From: Flavobacterium inviolabile
GTDB lineage: Bacteria > Bacteroidota > Bacteroidia > Flavobacteriales > Flavobacteriaceae
DNA: 64,000 bases
Direction: 5' to 3'
Assembly: GCF_013389455.1 (NCBI RefSeq)
Contig: NZ_CP058278.1
Location: 1,798,001-1,862,000 of the forward strand
The notes beneath the pieces are model-generated. The model saw only the letters and a program-made list of their open reading frames with translations. It ran no database searches and had not been told where the DNA came from. Below are positions 36,152 to 46,017 of the stretch, piece after piece. Position numbers and translations under genes: made by a program. How positions within the stretch are numbered: position 1 is the stretch's first letter; each line of letters starts with the position of its first letter.

Positions 36152-39100
36152 ATGTCGATTGAAACTTTTTTAAAGCAGAGAGAAATTAAGAATCCTATTG
36201 ATCAGTATAAGGAAGAGCTTCAGCAAATTGTTGAGGGAACCGGATTTTTTAAACTGTTCAAAAAGAAAAAGCTGTCTAAAAAAGCGGCCGCTTTAGGATT
36301 GGAATTGATAAAGAAGAATAAAAGCGGATATTATGGAAATGCGGCTATTACTCTTGGCTCGTCAAGAGCTGAGGTATTCAAAAATCTGATTCCGGAAAAA
36401 ATCTGGGATATCCGCGAGTATTATGACTTACTGATTTATTTCTTTGGAGAAGAAAAAGCAGTATATGTGAAATATGCCTGGGAGCAAATGCCATATAAAA
36501 TATACCAGAGCAGTTATTTAAGGAGATCGTTCAGAGCTCCCAATGATGAAAATTTTGCAATAATCAATCAGGTTAATTTTCTGATCAATATACTACAGCC
36601 GCTATCGAAGTACGATTATAAAACAGGAAAGACCAGTTATTACAATCTGAATATGGAGGAGCATATAGCCTATACTCATGAGTTTTATGGCAATGATAAC
36701 TTTTATATATGGTCGGCTGCCATCGATTTGAATAACGAAAAAATATTCAGGCTGTTAGAAGAGATTATACAGAATAAAAGTGAAACCGGAAAAGTTTCCA
36801 GGGAATGTATTTTAGCATTGCTTAACGCTAAGAACAAAGCCGGCTGGCTGCTGGTAGAGAAATTACTGCTGGCGGCACAACGCCAGGAAGGACTTCGGCA
36901 GGTTATCGTGGAAGCTTTGGATGAAGCCAATGTGGAAGCATTGAAATACATGATAGACGTTATTTTAGAACATAAACTAACCCGCTTTTCTTCAATCGTC
37001 AGAGCGGTTGATGTCTGGACCGGTTTAGGCTGGGAGGCCGAAAAGGAAAGCACAATTAAAACAACCTTACAATTTGCTAAAGAATTTTTAAATCATCCTG
37101 AGAAAATAGCCCAGGCAATAAAAAGTACCAACAATATTGAGGTTTATATGGCGCTTTGGGCACAGGGAGTGGAGGATGTTGATAAAACCGTAGTATACTT
37201 ACAGGAACTTCTTGACAAAGGAACAATTGAAAAAAAATGTCTGGCGTTAAAATTCGCAAGTGAATTATGCCATCCGGCCATAGAAATGCCCTTATACTAT
37301 CAGGCTGTAAAAGAACCAAATTTACAGATTCTGGCCTTTTGTTTTAAAGGAATGAATCCCCTTTTAAATGCTAATGCGAAATCGGAGTTTTATATTAATA
37401 ATGACGATTTCCCTGCTTTTTTTGACCAATTAGATGCGCTTTTAGGACAGATAAGCGAGAAAGAAAAAGTATTCGACGGAAAGGTATTTTCCTGGCTGAA
37501 AGCAAAATTCAACAGGAATGATATTTACGAAGCGATGATCTTATTAGTAGGGCAGGACAGGGGAAAACTGGACAGGATAATGGAGAACTTCTCCGGGATG
37601 GCTATAAGCCTTAGGGAATCACTAACGCGAAACATCCTGAAAGACTTCTATCAGTATTCGTTTTCGTATGGTGAAAAAAACAATAAAAATATACCTTCTG
37701 ATTTTCAAAGAGAATTTGCCTTTAAGCTATTAAAAGACAGGGGCGAGGCCATAGTGGCAACAGCCATCAATACATTAAAGCCTCTTAAATTAAATGAAAA
37801 GGAATTAAACCATTTTTTTGAACTGTTTAAAAGAAAAGGAGCGACCCTAAGAATGCACCTGATCGACCTGATATTAAAGCAGGATGACGAACAGCTCAAC
37901 GCCTTTATAGCAAATCTGTTAACAAACGGTGACAGCGAACAGCGAATGGCTGGTTTGGAACTAATGATAAAATTGAAAGAAGCATCGAGGCTGCTGCCGG
38001 AAATTGAAAATTGGACTGCAGCATTCAATAAAAGAGCAAAAATATCTGAAAAAGAGCAAAAAATAATCCGGCAACTTTCAGATCATAACGAAACAGCGAT
38101 TCTTTCGGCAGCAAATGGCTATGGTTTATACGATCCGGAAAAAATAAGCCCTTTTGCCTTGCCGGTAATAGAAGAAGATAGTTACTATAAAAAAGCGGTA
38201 AAAGAAAATAAATATGGTTTTTCAAAACCATTGCACATCATTAAATCTGATTTGGAACAATTGAGTGCGCTTTATTTGAACAATAAGGAATATGAATATA
38301 CCAGTGAAGATTATTACGGAAAAAAAGAGAAAATACTGTTAGGAAACCGGTTCTCACCAACGAGGTACTCATTTGAAGGACTTTCCTTGAGGGAGAAGTA
38401 CGAATGTTATCCGTTGTTTGAGCTATGGGAAAAATGGTATCTGGATTCAAAATTACAGCCTGTAGATTTATTCCTGCTCACATTTGCAGAACGAAATGAT
38501 CGGAAAGCCTGGCGGGAAATACTGGAAAATGAGGTGTTCTATTTTGCCGACTTTATCCCTAATCCTGATAACAGCCGTTATCAATGGAATAATCCGATCA
38601 GTAAAATTTTAGTAGCTTTAGGCGGGATTTACCCGTTTGAAGAGAAAAATAAATACTTGGTGGATGCCTGTATTCAGGTATATTCCAAATTGCCGGATAC
38701 GGTATTGAAGTATAAAAGAAACCAGGAACAAACGAGCTATTACAGTTGGAGTCATGATGAGCACGAGTATGGCAGCGGATGGCAGGCTGAGCGCTGTTTT
38801 AATGTTTTTCTCAATGGCATCGAACTTAAACCTGATGATGAGCTTGCCAAAAAAGTCTGGAATTTATACCGGTGGAAACAATATTCGGGACTTGCTGAAA
38901 ATATTGGTAAAAATGTGCCGCCGCTTTATGTTTTCTCAAGGGCCTATGAACAGCATCTGGTCACCAAGGACGAACTGATTTCTGCGATGCTGCTACCAAA
39001 CAGGATTCAATGGCTGTCGGCAGATAAAAAAAATAACAGAGATGCAGATGATGTGTTGAAAGACTTTCCGTTTGTAAAGCCTTTTTTTGAAACAATAAGA

Positions 39101-41230
39101 GAATATCTGCTTGATATTGAATTAAAAAGGAAGAGTTCAGCAACTCCGGTAACGATTTTTGCACAAAACCTTAAAAAAATCTATGGAATTAATCGCTTTA
39201 AAGAATTATTGACCGGACTTGGTAAAGCGAGTTTATATAAAGGATATATCTATTCATGGTCGGGTTCCGAAATGAATAAACAGCAATTATTCACCAGTTT
39301 GTTAAAGAAATGTTTTCCGTTGCCAGCAGATAACCAGGACGCTTTTAATGCAGCGATGAGGGATAGTGGTATTTCGGAAAATAGATTAATAGAAGCAGCA
39401 GTATATGCACCGCAATGGCAGCAATTTATAAGTAATTATCTGGGATGGAACGGACTTGATGAAGCAATATGGTGGATGCATGCCCATACCAAAACAGCAG
39501 CTTATCAGCAAAGCAATGCTGAAGATGAAAGTGAGATCGCCAAATATTCAACATTGGATGTAGATGACTTTAAAGATGGAGCCGTTGATAAAGAATGGTT
39601 TGACAGCGCTTACAAAAAACTGGGTAAAAAACGTTGGGAACTCGTTTATAATGCCGCCAGGTATATTAGTGAAGGAAACGGGCACCGCAGGGCAAGATTG
39701 TATGCCGATACCATCTTGGGCGACCTTAAAATTCGCGAAGTTACCGCCAAAGTGAAAGATAAAAGAGATCAGGATTATTTAAGAGTATATGGATTGGTGC
39801 CGCTGAGTAAAACAAATTCTGAAAAAGACGTATTAGGACGTTACCTGTATTTGCAACAGTTTAAAAAAGAAAGCAGGGATTTCGGAGCTCAGCGACAGGC
39901 CAGTGAAGCACTTGCGATACGGGTGGCGATGGAGAATCTCGCCAGAAATGCCGGATATCCGGATCCGATTCGTTTAACCTGGGCTATGGAAACCAAACAG
40001 GTGCTGGAAATCCTTTCTGATGCTACCGAGATTAAAATCGATGATATTGTCCTGAACCTTGTTGTGGATAGCGACGGTAAAGCAGATGTTGAGGTATCTA
40101 AAGAGGGAAAAATGCTAAAATCGATTCCTGCTAAATACAAAAAAGAGAAATCGGTTCTGGCTCTTAATGAGCATAAGAAAGTTTTGAGGGAACAATTCAG
40201 CCGTTCGAGAAAAGGATTGGAAGAAGCAATGATCAGGGGTGATGAATTCCATTTTGAAGAAATGGAAGTATTGATACAGCATCCTGTAATAGCCGGACAT
40301 CTTCAAAAACTCGTTTTTGTGCTGGAAAGAGAAAGTGCTGTTCATATCGGATTCTATCACAAAGGGAATCTGGTTGATTTTGCAGGAGAATTGTACCCGA
40401 TACAAAAAGAAGAAACAATACGCATTGCCCATTGTTACGACTTGCATGCTTCCGGAACATGGAGGGAATTTCAGCATTATTGTTTTGAAAAAGAATTGGT
40501 GCAGCCGTTTAAACAGATTTTCAGGGAACTCTATGTGCCAACGGCAGATGAGCTGGCGGTAGGCGGTGTTTCAGGAAGATATGAAGGACATCAGGTGCAG
40601 CCTAAAAAAACAGTAGCACTCCTGAAATCCAGAGGCTGGAAAGTGGATTATGAAACGGGATTGCAGAAACTTTACAGAAAAGAAGGTTATACGGTAAAAC
40701 TGTATGCTATGGCAGATTGGTTTACCCCAAGTGATGTTGAAAGCCCGACATTGGAAACTGTTGAATTTCATGATCTGAAGACCTATAAAAACATTCCTTT
40801 TTCAGAAATCGATCCCCGAATTTTTTCGGAAGTGATGAGGGATATTGATTTGGTGGTCAGCGTTGCCCATGTGGGAGGTGTTGATCCGGAAAGTAGCCAT
40901 TCTACTATTGAAATGAGAGCGGTTATCCTGGAAGAATCCATACGATTGTTTAAACTGGGGAATGTTGAGGTTAAAGGAAGTCATGTAATGATAAACGGAA
41001 CATACGGAACATACAGCCTGCATTTGGGAAGTGCCATTGTGCATCAACTGCCGGGAAGATACCTGTCTATATTGCCGGTGCATTCGCAGCATAGAGGAAG
41101 ATTGTTTCTGCCGTTCCTGGATGAAGACCCGAAAACTTCCGAAATTATAGCAAAAGTATTGCTGCTGTCGAGAGATAAAGAAATACAGGATCCGACAGTT
41201 TTATCGCAGATAGAAATGTATAGTAATTGA
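36152..41230 (+). CDS. Giant DUF4132 (MolR/YehI-like) protein
   Basis: The 1692-aa protein matches the MolR/YehI-type family. Residues up to about 1200 are mainly short Leu-rich helices with a HEAT/alpha-solenoid look. A DUF4132 region covers about 1290-1460 (KSVLALNEHKKVLREQFSRS...HPVIAGHLQKLVF). A conserved C-terminal domain (about 1560-1650) includes VGGVDPESSHSTIEMR and VHQLPGRYLSILPVHSQHRG. I see no WGR motif. The family recurs in RtcB/RlaP neighbourhoods and may be the scaffold or damage-recognition part of a repair complex; no enzymatic activity is established. A perfect terminator separates it from rtcB. Confidence 0.85.
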   Translation: MSIETFLKQREIKNPIDQYKEELQQIVEGTGFFKLFKKKKLSKKAAALGLELIKKNKSGYYGNAAITLGSSRAEVFKNLIPEKIWDIREYYDLLIYFFGEEKAVYVKYAWEQMPYKIYQSSYLRRSFRAPNDENFAIINQVNFLINILQPLSKYDYKTGKTSYYNLNMEEHIAYTHEFYGNDNFYIWSAAIDLNNEKIFRLLEEIIQNKSETGKVSRECILALLNAKNKAGWLLVEKLLLAAQRQEGLRQVIVEALDEANVEALKYMIDVILEHKLTRFSSIVRAVDVWTGLGWEAEKESTIKTTLQFAKEFLNHPEKIAQAIKSTNNIEVYMALWAQGVEDVDKTVVYLQELLDKGTIEKKCLALKFASELCHPAIEMPLYYQAVKEPNLQILAFCFKGMNPLLNANAKSEFYINNDDFPAFFDQLDALLGQISEKEKVFDGKVFSWLKAKFNRNDIYEAMILLVGQDRGKLDRIMENFSGMAISLRESLTRNILKDFYQYSFSYGEKNNKNIPSDFQREFAFKLLKDRGEAIVATAINTLKPLKLNEKELNHFFELFKRKGATLRMHLIDLILKQDDEQLNAFIANLLTNGDSEQRMAGLELMIKLKEASRLLPEIENWTAAFNKRAKISEKEQKIIRQLSDHNETAILSAANGYGLYDPEKISPFALPVIEEDSYYKKAVKENKYGFSKPLHIIKSDLEQLSALYLNNKEYEYTSEDYYGKKEKILLGNRFSPTRYSFEGLSLREKYECYPLFELWEKWYLDSKLQPVDLFLLTFAERNDRKAWREILENEVFYFADFIPNPDNSRYQWNNPISKILVALGGIYPFEEKNKYLVDACIQVYSKLPDTVLKYKRNQEQTSYYSWSHDEHEYGSGWQAERCFNVFLNGIELKPDDELAKKVWNLYRWKQYSGLAENIGKNVPPLYVFSRAYEQHLVTKDELISAMLLPNRIQWLSADKKNNRDADDVLKDFPFVKPFFETIREYLLDIELKRKSSATPVTIFAQNLKKIYGINRFKELLTGLGKASLYKGYIYSWSGSEMNKQQLFTSLLKKCFPLPADNQDAFNAAMRDSGISENRLIEAAVYAPQWQQFISNYLGWNGLDEAIWWMHAHTKTAAYQQSNAEDESEIAKYSTLDVDDFKDGAVDKEWFDSAYKKLGKKRWELVYNAARYISEGNGHRRARLYADTILGDLKIREVTAKVKDKRDQDYLRVYGLVPLSKTNSEKDVLGRYLYLQQFKKESRDFGAQRQASEALAIRVAMENLARNAGYPDPIRLTWAMETKQVLEILSDATEIKIDDIVLNLVVDSDGKADVEVSKEGKMLKSIPAKYKKEKSVLALNEHKKVLREQFSRSRKGLEEAMIRGDEFHFEEMEVLIQHPVIAGHLQKLVFVLERESAVHIGFYHKGNLVDFAGELYPIQKEETIRIAHCYDLHASGTWREFQHYCFEKELVQPFKQIFRELYVPTADELAVGGVSGRYEGHQVQPKKTVALLKSRGWKVDYETGLQKLYRKEGYTVKLYAMADWFTPSDVESPTLETVEFHDLKTYKNIPFSEIDPRIFSEVMRDIDLVVSVAHVGGVDPESSHSTIEMRAVILEESIRLFKLGNVEVKGSHVMINGTYGTYSLHLGSAIVHQLPGRYLSILPVHSQHRGRLFLPFLDEDPKTSEIIAKVLLLSRDKEIQDPTVLSQIEMYSN

Positions 41231-41239
41231 TAGTTTAAG

Positions 41240-41269
41240 GCCTGATACCACATATCAGGCTTTTTTTTT
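41240..41269 (+). terminator. Intrinsic terminator between DUF4132 and rtcB
   Basis: GCCTGATA (41240-41247) and TATCAGGC (41253-41260) form an 8-bp stem with a 5-nt loop, followed by nine Ts. rtcB therefore needs its own promoter. Confidence 0.9.
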
Positions 41270-41285
41270 GAAAAAAAAGTTTTAC

Positions 41286-41305
41286 TGCGCAATACCATTG
41301 CGTTG
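41286..41305 (+). promoter_or_regulatory. Putative WYL operator upstream of rtcB
   Basis: TGCGCA-N9-CGTTG contains the perfect dyad CGCAA-N5-TTGCG, as in copy A of the WYL/rlaP region. It ends 8 bp upstream of the -7 box CAATTTTG (41314-41321). Confidence 0.6.
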
Positions 41306-41313
41306 ATGGGTTG

Positions 41314-41321
41314 CAATTTTG
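41314..41321 (+). promoter_or_regulatory. Degenerate -7 element of rtcB
   Basis: CAATTTTG differs from TAnnTTTG at one base, as at rlaP. It lies 20 bp upstream of the ATG at 41342. A TTG codon at 41303 lies upstream of it and is rejected as start. Confidence 0.5.
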
Positions 41322-41341
41322 CCCTGTTAAAACAAAAGAAT

Positions 41342-42763
41342 ATGGAAAAAATAACAGGAACCGATTTAATTTCGGTAGGATATAAACAAAATGCCGTTTT
41401 AGGAATAGCCTTAAAAATAGCCGCTGCCAATTCGGAAAGTATTGGAAAAGAAGCGCTGTTAATACAGTTGCAAAAGGTAAATGAAAACCCGGAAAATTAT
41501 CTGGATGACCCGATTCTGGAAGATCTTGCAACAAAGATTATTGAAGAAGCAAATGCGCCAAAAGAGGAAATTATACCGCTAAATGAAGTGGCAAAAGAAT
41601 ATAATATTTTTGGCGAACAGCATATAGAAGAAGGAGCCCGGAAGCAAATGCATATCGCCATGAAACTGCCGGTTACGGTTGCCGGAGCTTTAATGCCGGA
41701 TGCTCATCAGGGGTACGGATTACCTATTGGCGGTGTTCTGGCTACAAAAAATGCTATTATTCCGTATGGTGTGGGTGTCGATATCGGTTGCCGTATGGCG
41801 CTATCTGTTTATGATATCCCGGAAAGCCATTTCTATGAAAATGAGGCAAAATACAAAAGAGAGCTGATTGCCCATACAAAGTTTGGTGCCGGTCACGGTT
41901 ATCATGGCCGGTATAAATCTAGCCATGATGTTTTGGATAGAAAAGAATTCAGCCTGACGCCTTTTATTAAAAACTTGCAGGATAAAGCCTGGTCCCAATT
42001 GGGAACTTCCGGAGGTGGTAATCACTTCGTGGAATTCGGGATCATTGAATTTGCGGAAAAAGACGAAATCCTGAATATTGAAAAAGGAAATTATGTGGCC
42101 TTACTAACGCATTCCGGTTCAAGAGGAATGGGAGCGACAATTGCGGGACATTACACCCGGCTGGCAAAGCAAATCTGTAAATTGCCGCAGGAAGCGTCCA
42201 ATTTAGCCTATCTGGATATGAACTCACAGGAAGGACAGGAATATTGGCTGGCGATGAATCTGGCTGGTGATTATGCTTCGGCCTGCCATCAAGTCATTCA
42301 TGATAAAATGCAAAAAGCGGTTGGAGCAACGGTATTGGCTAAGGTGGAAAACCATCATAATTTTGCCTGGAAAGAAATCTGGAACAATGAAGAAGTGATT
42401 GTACATCGAAAAGGAGCCACACCGGCAGCAAAAGGAGTGATGGGAATCATTCCCGGATCGATGACGGCACCGGGATTCCTGGTGAGAGGAAAAGGAGAGG
42501 CCAGTGCCATCAACTCTGCCTCACATGGAGCCGGGCGTCAAATGAGCCGGACACAGGCCGTGAAAAATATTACTAAAGCCGATATGAGTGCCGTTCTGAA
42601 AGAACACGGTGTTACCCTGGTGGGAGCCGGAAGAGACGAAGCGCCAATGGCATATAAAGATATCACAGTGGTCATGGAAGCGCAAAAAGAGCTGATCGAT
42701 GTTGTGGCTAAATTTACACCCAAACTGGTGCGAATGGCGGATGACGGTAGTCATGAAGATTAA
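41342..42763 (+). CDS. rtcB: RtcB-type RNA ligase (copy 1)
   Basis: The 473-aa protein is a GTP- and Mn-dependent 3'-P/5'-OH RNA ligase. Metal ligands are Asp147 and Cys150 in GVGVDIGCRM. GGGNHFVEFG and HSGSRG are metal/GTP motifs, and the guanylylated histidine is His395 in SHGAGR. It joins 2',3'-cyclic phosphate or 3'-phosphate ends to 5'-OH ends left by toxins and ribonucleases. It is about 65 aa longer than E. coli RtcB. No RtcA cyclase, archease or RtcR is next to it; the likely partners are the RlaP pair and DUF4132 protein upstream, and the WYL protein as regulator. Confidence 0.95.
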   Translation: MEKITGTDLISVGYKQNAVLGIALKIAAANSESIGKEALLIQLQKVNENPENYLDDPILEDLATKIIEEANAPKEEIIPLNEVAKEYNIFGEQHIEEGARKQMHIAMKLPVTVAGALMPDAHQGYGLPIGGVLATKNAIIPYGVGVDIGCRMALSVYDIPESHFYENEAKYKRELIAHTKFGAGHGYHGRYKSSHDVLDRKEFSLTPFIKNLQDKAWSQLGTSGGGNHFVEFGIIEFAEKDEILNIEKGNYVALLTHSGSRGMGATIAGHYTRLAKQICKLPQEASNLAYLDMNSQEGQEYWLAMNLAGDYASACHQVIHDKMQKAVGATVLAKVENHHNFAWKEIWNNEEVIVHRKGATPAAKGVMGIIPGSMTAPGFLVRGKGEASAINSASHGAGRQMSRTQAVKNITKADMSAVLKEHGVTLVGAGRDEAPMAYKDITVVMEAQKELIDVVAKFTPKLVRMADDGSHED

Positions 42764-42808
42764 AAAAAAAGAGACCTGCCGGAATTATTTCAAGCAGGTC
42801 TTTTTTTG
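42762..42808 (+). terminator. Intrinsic terminator after rtcB copy 1
   Basis: AGACCTGC (42772-42779) pairs with GCAGGTCT (42794-42801) across a 14-nt loop, with an A-tract before and seven Ts after. It closes the RNA-repair island. Confidence 0.85.
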
Positions 42809-42840
42809 TGATAATGCTTTTAGTGTAGCGGCAAAACAGT

Positions 42841-42848
42841 TATATTTG
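42841..42848 (+). promoter_or_regulatory. -7 element of the exonuclease-FAH-Hpt unit
   Basis: TATATTTG matches TAnnTTTG exactly, 20 bp upstream of the ATG at 42869. Confidence 0.6.
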
Positions 42849-42868
42849 TAGCTATTCAAATTATAAAA

Positions 42869-43645
42869 ATGGAACTTAAATTAAACAGACCTATTTGTTT
42901 TTTTGACCTTGAAACGACTGGAATTGATGTGGCAAAAGACCGAATAGTAGAAATCTCGATATTCAAAGTATATCCTAACGGGAATAAAGAAGGGAAAACA
43001 TGGCTGGTTAATCCGGGCATGCCAATTCCGCCGCAATCAACAGCAATACATGGTATTTCTGATGAGAAAGTTGCCAATGAACCCACGTTTAGACAGCTTT
43101 CGGCGCAAATATATAACATGATTAAAGACTCCGACCTGGCCGGTTTTAATTCGGATCGTTTCGATATTCCGCTTTTGGCAGAAGAATTATTGCGTGCTGA
43201 GGTGGATTTTGATATGAAAAACCGCGTATCGGTAGATGTGCAGACAATTTTCCATAAAATGGAAGAACGTACGCTAAGTGCTGCCTATAAATTTTACTGT
43301 GGCGGAAGTCTTGAAAATGCCCATAGTGCAGAAGCCGATACCCTGGCAACCTATGAAATCTTAAAAGCACAATTGGAGCGCTATCCGGAACTGGAAAACG
43401 ATATCAAAACACTGTCTGAATTTACAACGCGAAAAAAATCGGTTGACTTTGCCGGATTTATAGCGTTGAATTCGGAAGGACAGGAAATCTTTACGTTCGG
43501 AAAACACAAAGGAGCTTTGGTGGAAGACGTGCTGGAAAAAGAACCGGGCTATTTTGGCTGGATCCAGAATGCAGAATTCCCGTTGTACACCAAAAAAGTG
43601 CTGACAGGAATAAAACTGCGAAAACTAAACAATAAATTAAGTTAA
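42869..43645 (+). CDS. DnaQ-like 3'-5' exonuclease with ExoX-type C-terminus
   Basis: The 258-aa protein has a DEDDh exonuclease domain (about 5-175). Exo I is FDLETTG, Exo II is GFNSDRFDIPLL and Exo III is HSAEADTLATYEIL. The C-terminal part (FTFGKHKGALVEDVLEKEPGYFGWI) resembles the extension of exonuclease X-type proteins. It should degrade DNA or RNA 3' ends in repair or turnover. It starts a plus-strand run with FAH (19-bp gap) and Hpt. Its position right after the rtcB terminator is probably incidental, but an RNA role cannot be excluded. Confidence 0.9.
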   Translation: MELKLNRPICFFDLETTGIDVAKDRIVEISIFKVYPNGNKEGKTWLVNPGMPIPPQSTAIHGISDEKVANEPTFRQLSAQIYNMIKDSDLAGFNSDRFDIPLLAEELLRAEVDFDMKNRVSVDVQTIFHKMEERTLSAAYKFYCGGSLENAHSAEADTLATYEILKAQLERYPELENDIKTLSEFTTRKKSVDFAGFIALNSEGQEIFTFGKHKGALVEDVLEKEPGYFGWIQNAEFPLYTKKVLTGIKLRKLNNKLS

Positions 43646-43664
43646 ATAAAACCGGCTTAGCGTT

Positions 43665-44276
43665 ATGAAAATCATCTGTATCGGAAGAAATTACACCGAA
43701 CATATAGCGGAATTACAAAACGAACGTCCAACGGAACCGGTTATTTTCTTAAAACCGGATACGGCAATTTTGTTGAAGCAGGCACCTTTTTTTATCCCGG
43801 AATTTAGCGATGATGTACACCATGAAGTAGAAATTGTCGTAAAAATCAGTAAGGTGGGAAAATATATTGATGCCAAATTTGCGCACAAATATTATAATGA
43901 AATCGGACTGGGAATTGATTTTACCGCAAGAGATCTGCAGGCAAAACTGAAAGAAAAAGGATTGCCGTGGGAAAAAGCCAAAGCTTTTGACGGTTCGGCG
44001 GTTGTCGGAGATTTTTTGCCAAAAAGTGAATTTAATTCACTGGAAAATATTACATTTGAATTAACCAGTAACGGCCAGACAGTACAAAAAGGAAATACCA
44101 GTCACATGTTGTGGAAAATTGACGAACTCATTGCTTATGCGTCGCAATATTTTACATTGAAAACGGGTGACCTGCTTTTTACAGGAACACCTGCGGGAGT
44201 TGCAAAAGTAAAGGCAGATGATGTACTGGAAGGCTTTATAGAAGGAAAACAAATGTTTAGAATACAAGTAAAATAA
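43665..44276 (+). CDS. Fumarylacetoacetate hydrolase family protein
   Basis: The 203-aa protein is a single FAH domain. It has DDVHHEVEIVVKI (metal-binding Glu), GIDFTARDLQAKLKEKGLPWEKAKAFDGS and LLFTGTPAGVAKV, all typical of FAHD1-like acylpyruvase or oxaloacetate decarboxylase enzymes. It lies between the exonuclease gene and hpt; its stop codon overlaps the hpt start (TAATG), indicating translational coupling. The exact substrate is unknown. Confidence 0.92.
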   Translation: MKIICIGRNYTEHIAELQNERPTEPVIFLKPDTAILLKQAPFFIPEFSDDVHHEVEIVVKISKVGKYIDAKFAHKYYNEIGLGIDFTARDLQAKLKEKGLPWEKAKAFDGSAVVGDFLPKSEFNSLENITFELTSNGQTVQKGNTSHMLWKIDELIAYASQYFTLKTGDLLFTGTPAGVAKVKADDVLEGFIEGKQMFRIQVK

Positions 44277-44620
44277 TGGCAATACATTATAACTTATCTA
44301 AAGTTTACGAAATTTCAGACAATGATGCCGAGTTTGCTCAGCAAATCATTCACCTGTTCGTAGAAGAAATCCCAAACGAGGTAAAACTGATCAAAGAAGG
44401 TATAGAGGACAAGGACTTTGTGAAAACATACAGTGCTGCTCATAAAATAAAACCTACTTTGGATCTGATGGGAATGGATCTGGCTTATGACGAAAACCTT
44501 CAGATTATGGAGTGGACAAAATCACAAGGCAAAAAGAAAGAAATAAAAGAAGTATTCAAAAGCCTTAAAGAGCATGTTGATAATACTTTAAAAGAAATTA
44601 GAAAAGATTATAACTTATAG
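44276..44620 (+). CDS. Hpt domain phosphotransfer protein
   Basis: The 114-aa protein is a stand-alone Hpt four-helix domain with the phospho-accepting His56 in AAHKIKPTLDLMG. It should relay phosphate between hybrid kinases and response regulators; no two-component genes are adjacent. Its start overlaps the stop of the FAH gene by one base. Confidence 0.87.
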   Translation: MAIHYNLSKVYEISDNDAEFAQQIIHLFVEEIPNEVKLIKEGIEDKDFVKTYSAAHKIKPTLDLMGMDLAYDENLQIMEWTKSQGKKKEIKEVFKSLKEHVDNTLKEIRKDYNL

Positions 44621-44690
44621 GCAATAGCCCGGTACAAAAGGCAGGAATTTCGACATGAAATTTTTGCCTTTTTACATTTACAGATACAAA

Positions 44691-45938
44691 ATGAAAGCCA
44701 GTATTGTTACCATAGGAGACGAGATCCTGATCGGACAGGTTGTCGATACCAATTCGTCCTTTATTGCAAAAGCATTAGAGAAAATAGGTGTTAAAGTACA
44801 TGAAATGCAGTCGGTTTCCGATGACAGGCAGCATATACTGCAGACCCTTTCCCAGTTGGAAAAAAACGTGGATATCGTAATCATCACCGGAGGATTAGGA
44901 CCAACAAAAGACGATATCACTAAAAAAACGCTTTGTGAATATTTTGGCGATGAACTGGTAGTAGACCAGAATGTGCTCGCACATGTAGTGGATATCATCG
45001 AAAGAGCGTTTAACAGACCGGCTTCACAGATCAATAAAGATCAGGCATTGGTACTGTCTAAAAGCACGGTGCTTTTCAATAAAGTAGGGACGGCTCCCGG
45101 TACGTGGATGGAACGCAATGAAACCGTTTTTATTTCCCTTCCCGGAGTGCCTTATGAGATGAAATACCTGATGGAAAATGAAGTGATTCCGAGGTTGATA
45201 ACGCGTTTTAAAAGGCCGTATATCGTTCATAAAACCATATTGACCTATGGTGTGGGCGAAAGCCTTCTGGCGGAACGGATCGAGCATTGGGAAGACAATC
45301 TGCCGGAATTTATTAAACTGGCATACCTGCCCAGCCCGGGACGTGTACGCCTTCGCCTGTCGGCTTCCGGTTTGGATGAATTTTTACTGCACCGGGAAAT
45401 CAAGAGCCAGATTGAAAAACTGGAACTGATCATAAAAAATGACATTGTCGGTTATGACGATGAGGAAACACTGGAAGTTGTTTTAGGAAAACTGCTGACA
45501 GAACGAAACCTGACCATTGGCACGGCAGAAAGCTGTACCGGAGGAAGCGTTGCCGCAACCTTAACATCGGTTGCCGGTTCTTCGGCCTATTTTAAAGGTG
45601 GTATCGTGAGTTATGCAACAGAAGCAAAAATAAACCTGCTGGGAATACCTTCGGAGGTTATCGAAAAGCATTCCGTGGTTAGTGAGGCAGTCGCGTTGGA
45701 AATGGCAGCCAGAGCTCAGAAAATTCTGAATGTGGATTATGCCATTGCAACAACCGGAAATGCCGGTCCGGCTAAGGGAGAATCGGATGCCAGTGTGGGT
45801 ACGGTTTTTATCGGAATAGCGACTCCTGAAGGTGTTTATGCTGAAGAATTTAACTTTGGGCAACCGCGGGAAAAGGTTGTAGACAGGGCGGTGAATAAAG
45901 CTTTAGAAAAAATTTATAAAGAAATTTTAAAAAACTAA
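44691..45938 (+). CDS. cinA: CinA family nicotinamide-nucleotide amidase/competence-damage protein
   Basis: The 415-aa protein has an N-terminal MoCF-like domain ([31 protein letters not shown]) and a C-terminal CinA amidase domain ([30 protein letters not shown] region). It recycles NMN to nicotinate mononucleotide and may hydrolyse ADP-ribose. I start at the ATG at 44691 because the family begins with [12 protein letters not shown]; an in-frame ATG lies 12 codons upstream. The neighbour order cinA-rpmB is typical of flavobacteria. Confidence 0.95.
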   Translation: MKASIVTIGDEILIGQVVDTNSSFIAKALEKIGVKVHEMQSVSDDRQHILQTLSQLEKNVDIVIITGGLGPTKDDITKKTLCEYFGDELVVDQNVLAHVVDIIERAFNRPASQINKDQALVLSKSTVLFNKVGTAPGTWMERNETVFISLPGVPYEMKYLMENEVIPRLITRFKRPYIVHKTILTYGVGESLLAERIEHWEDNLPEFIKLAYLPSPGRVRLRLSASGLDEFLLHREIKSQIEKLELIIKNDIVGYDDEETLEVVLGKLLTERNLTIGTAESCTGGSVAATLTSVAGSSAYFKGGIVSYATEAKINLLGIPSEVIEKHSVVSEAVALEMAARAQKILNVDYAIATTGNAGPAKGESDASVGTVFIGIATPEGVYAEEFNFGQPREKVVDRAVNKALEKIYKEILKN

Positions 45939-45972
45939 TCAAAATAGTTTGTGTAATAGGTTTCTTTTTTGT

Positions 45973-45979
45973 TACTTTG
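45973..45979 (+). promoter_or_regulatory. -7-like element of the rpmB-rpmG-DUF4295 operon
   Basis: TACTTTG, a one-base-shorter variant of TAnnTTTG, lies 38 bp upstream of rpmB. The AT-rich spacer upstream ends in a T-tract. Confidence 0.4.
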
Positions 45980-46017
45980 CACCCTGATTTTGAATAACGA
46001 ATATAAAGATAAGTATA

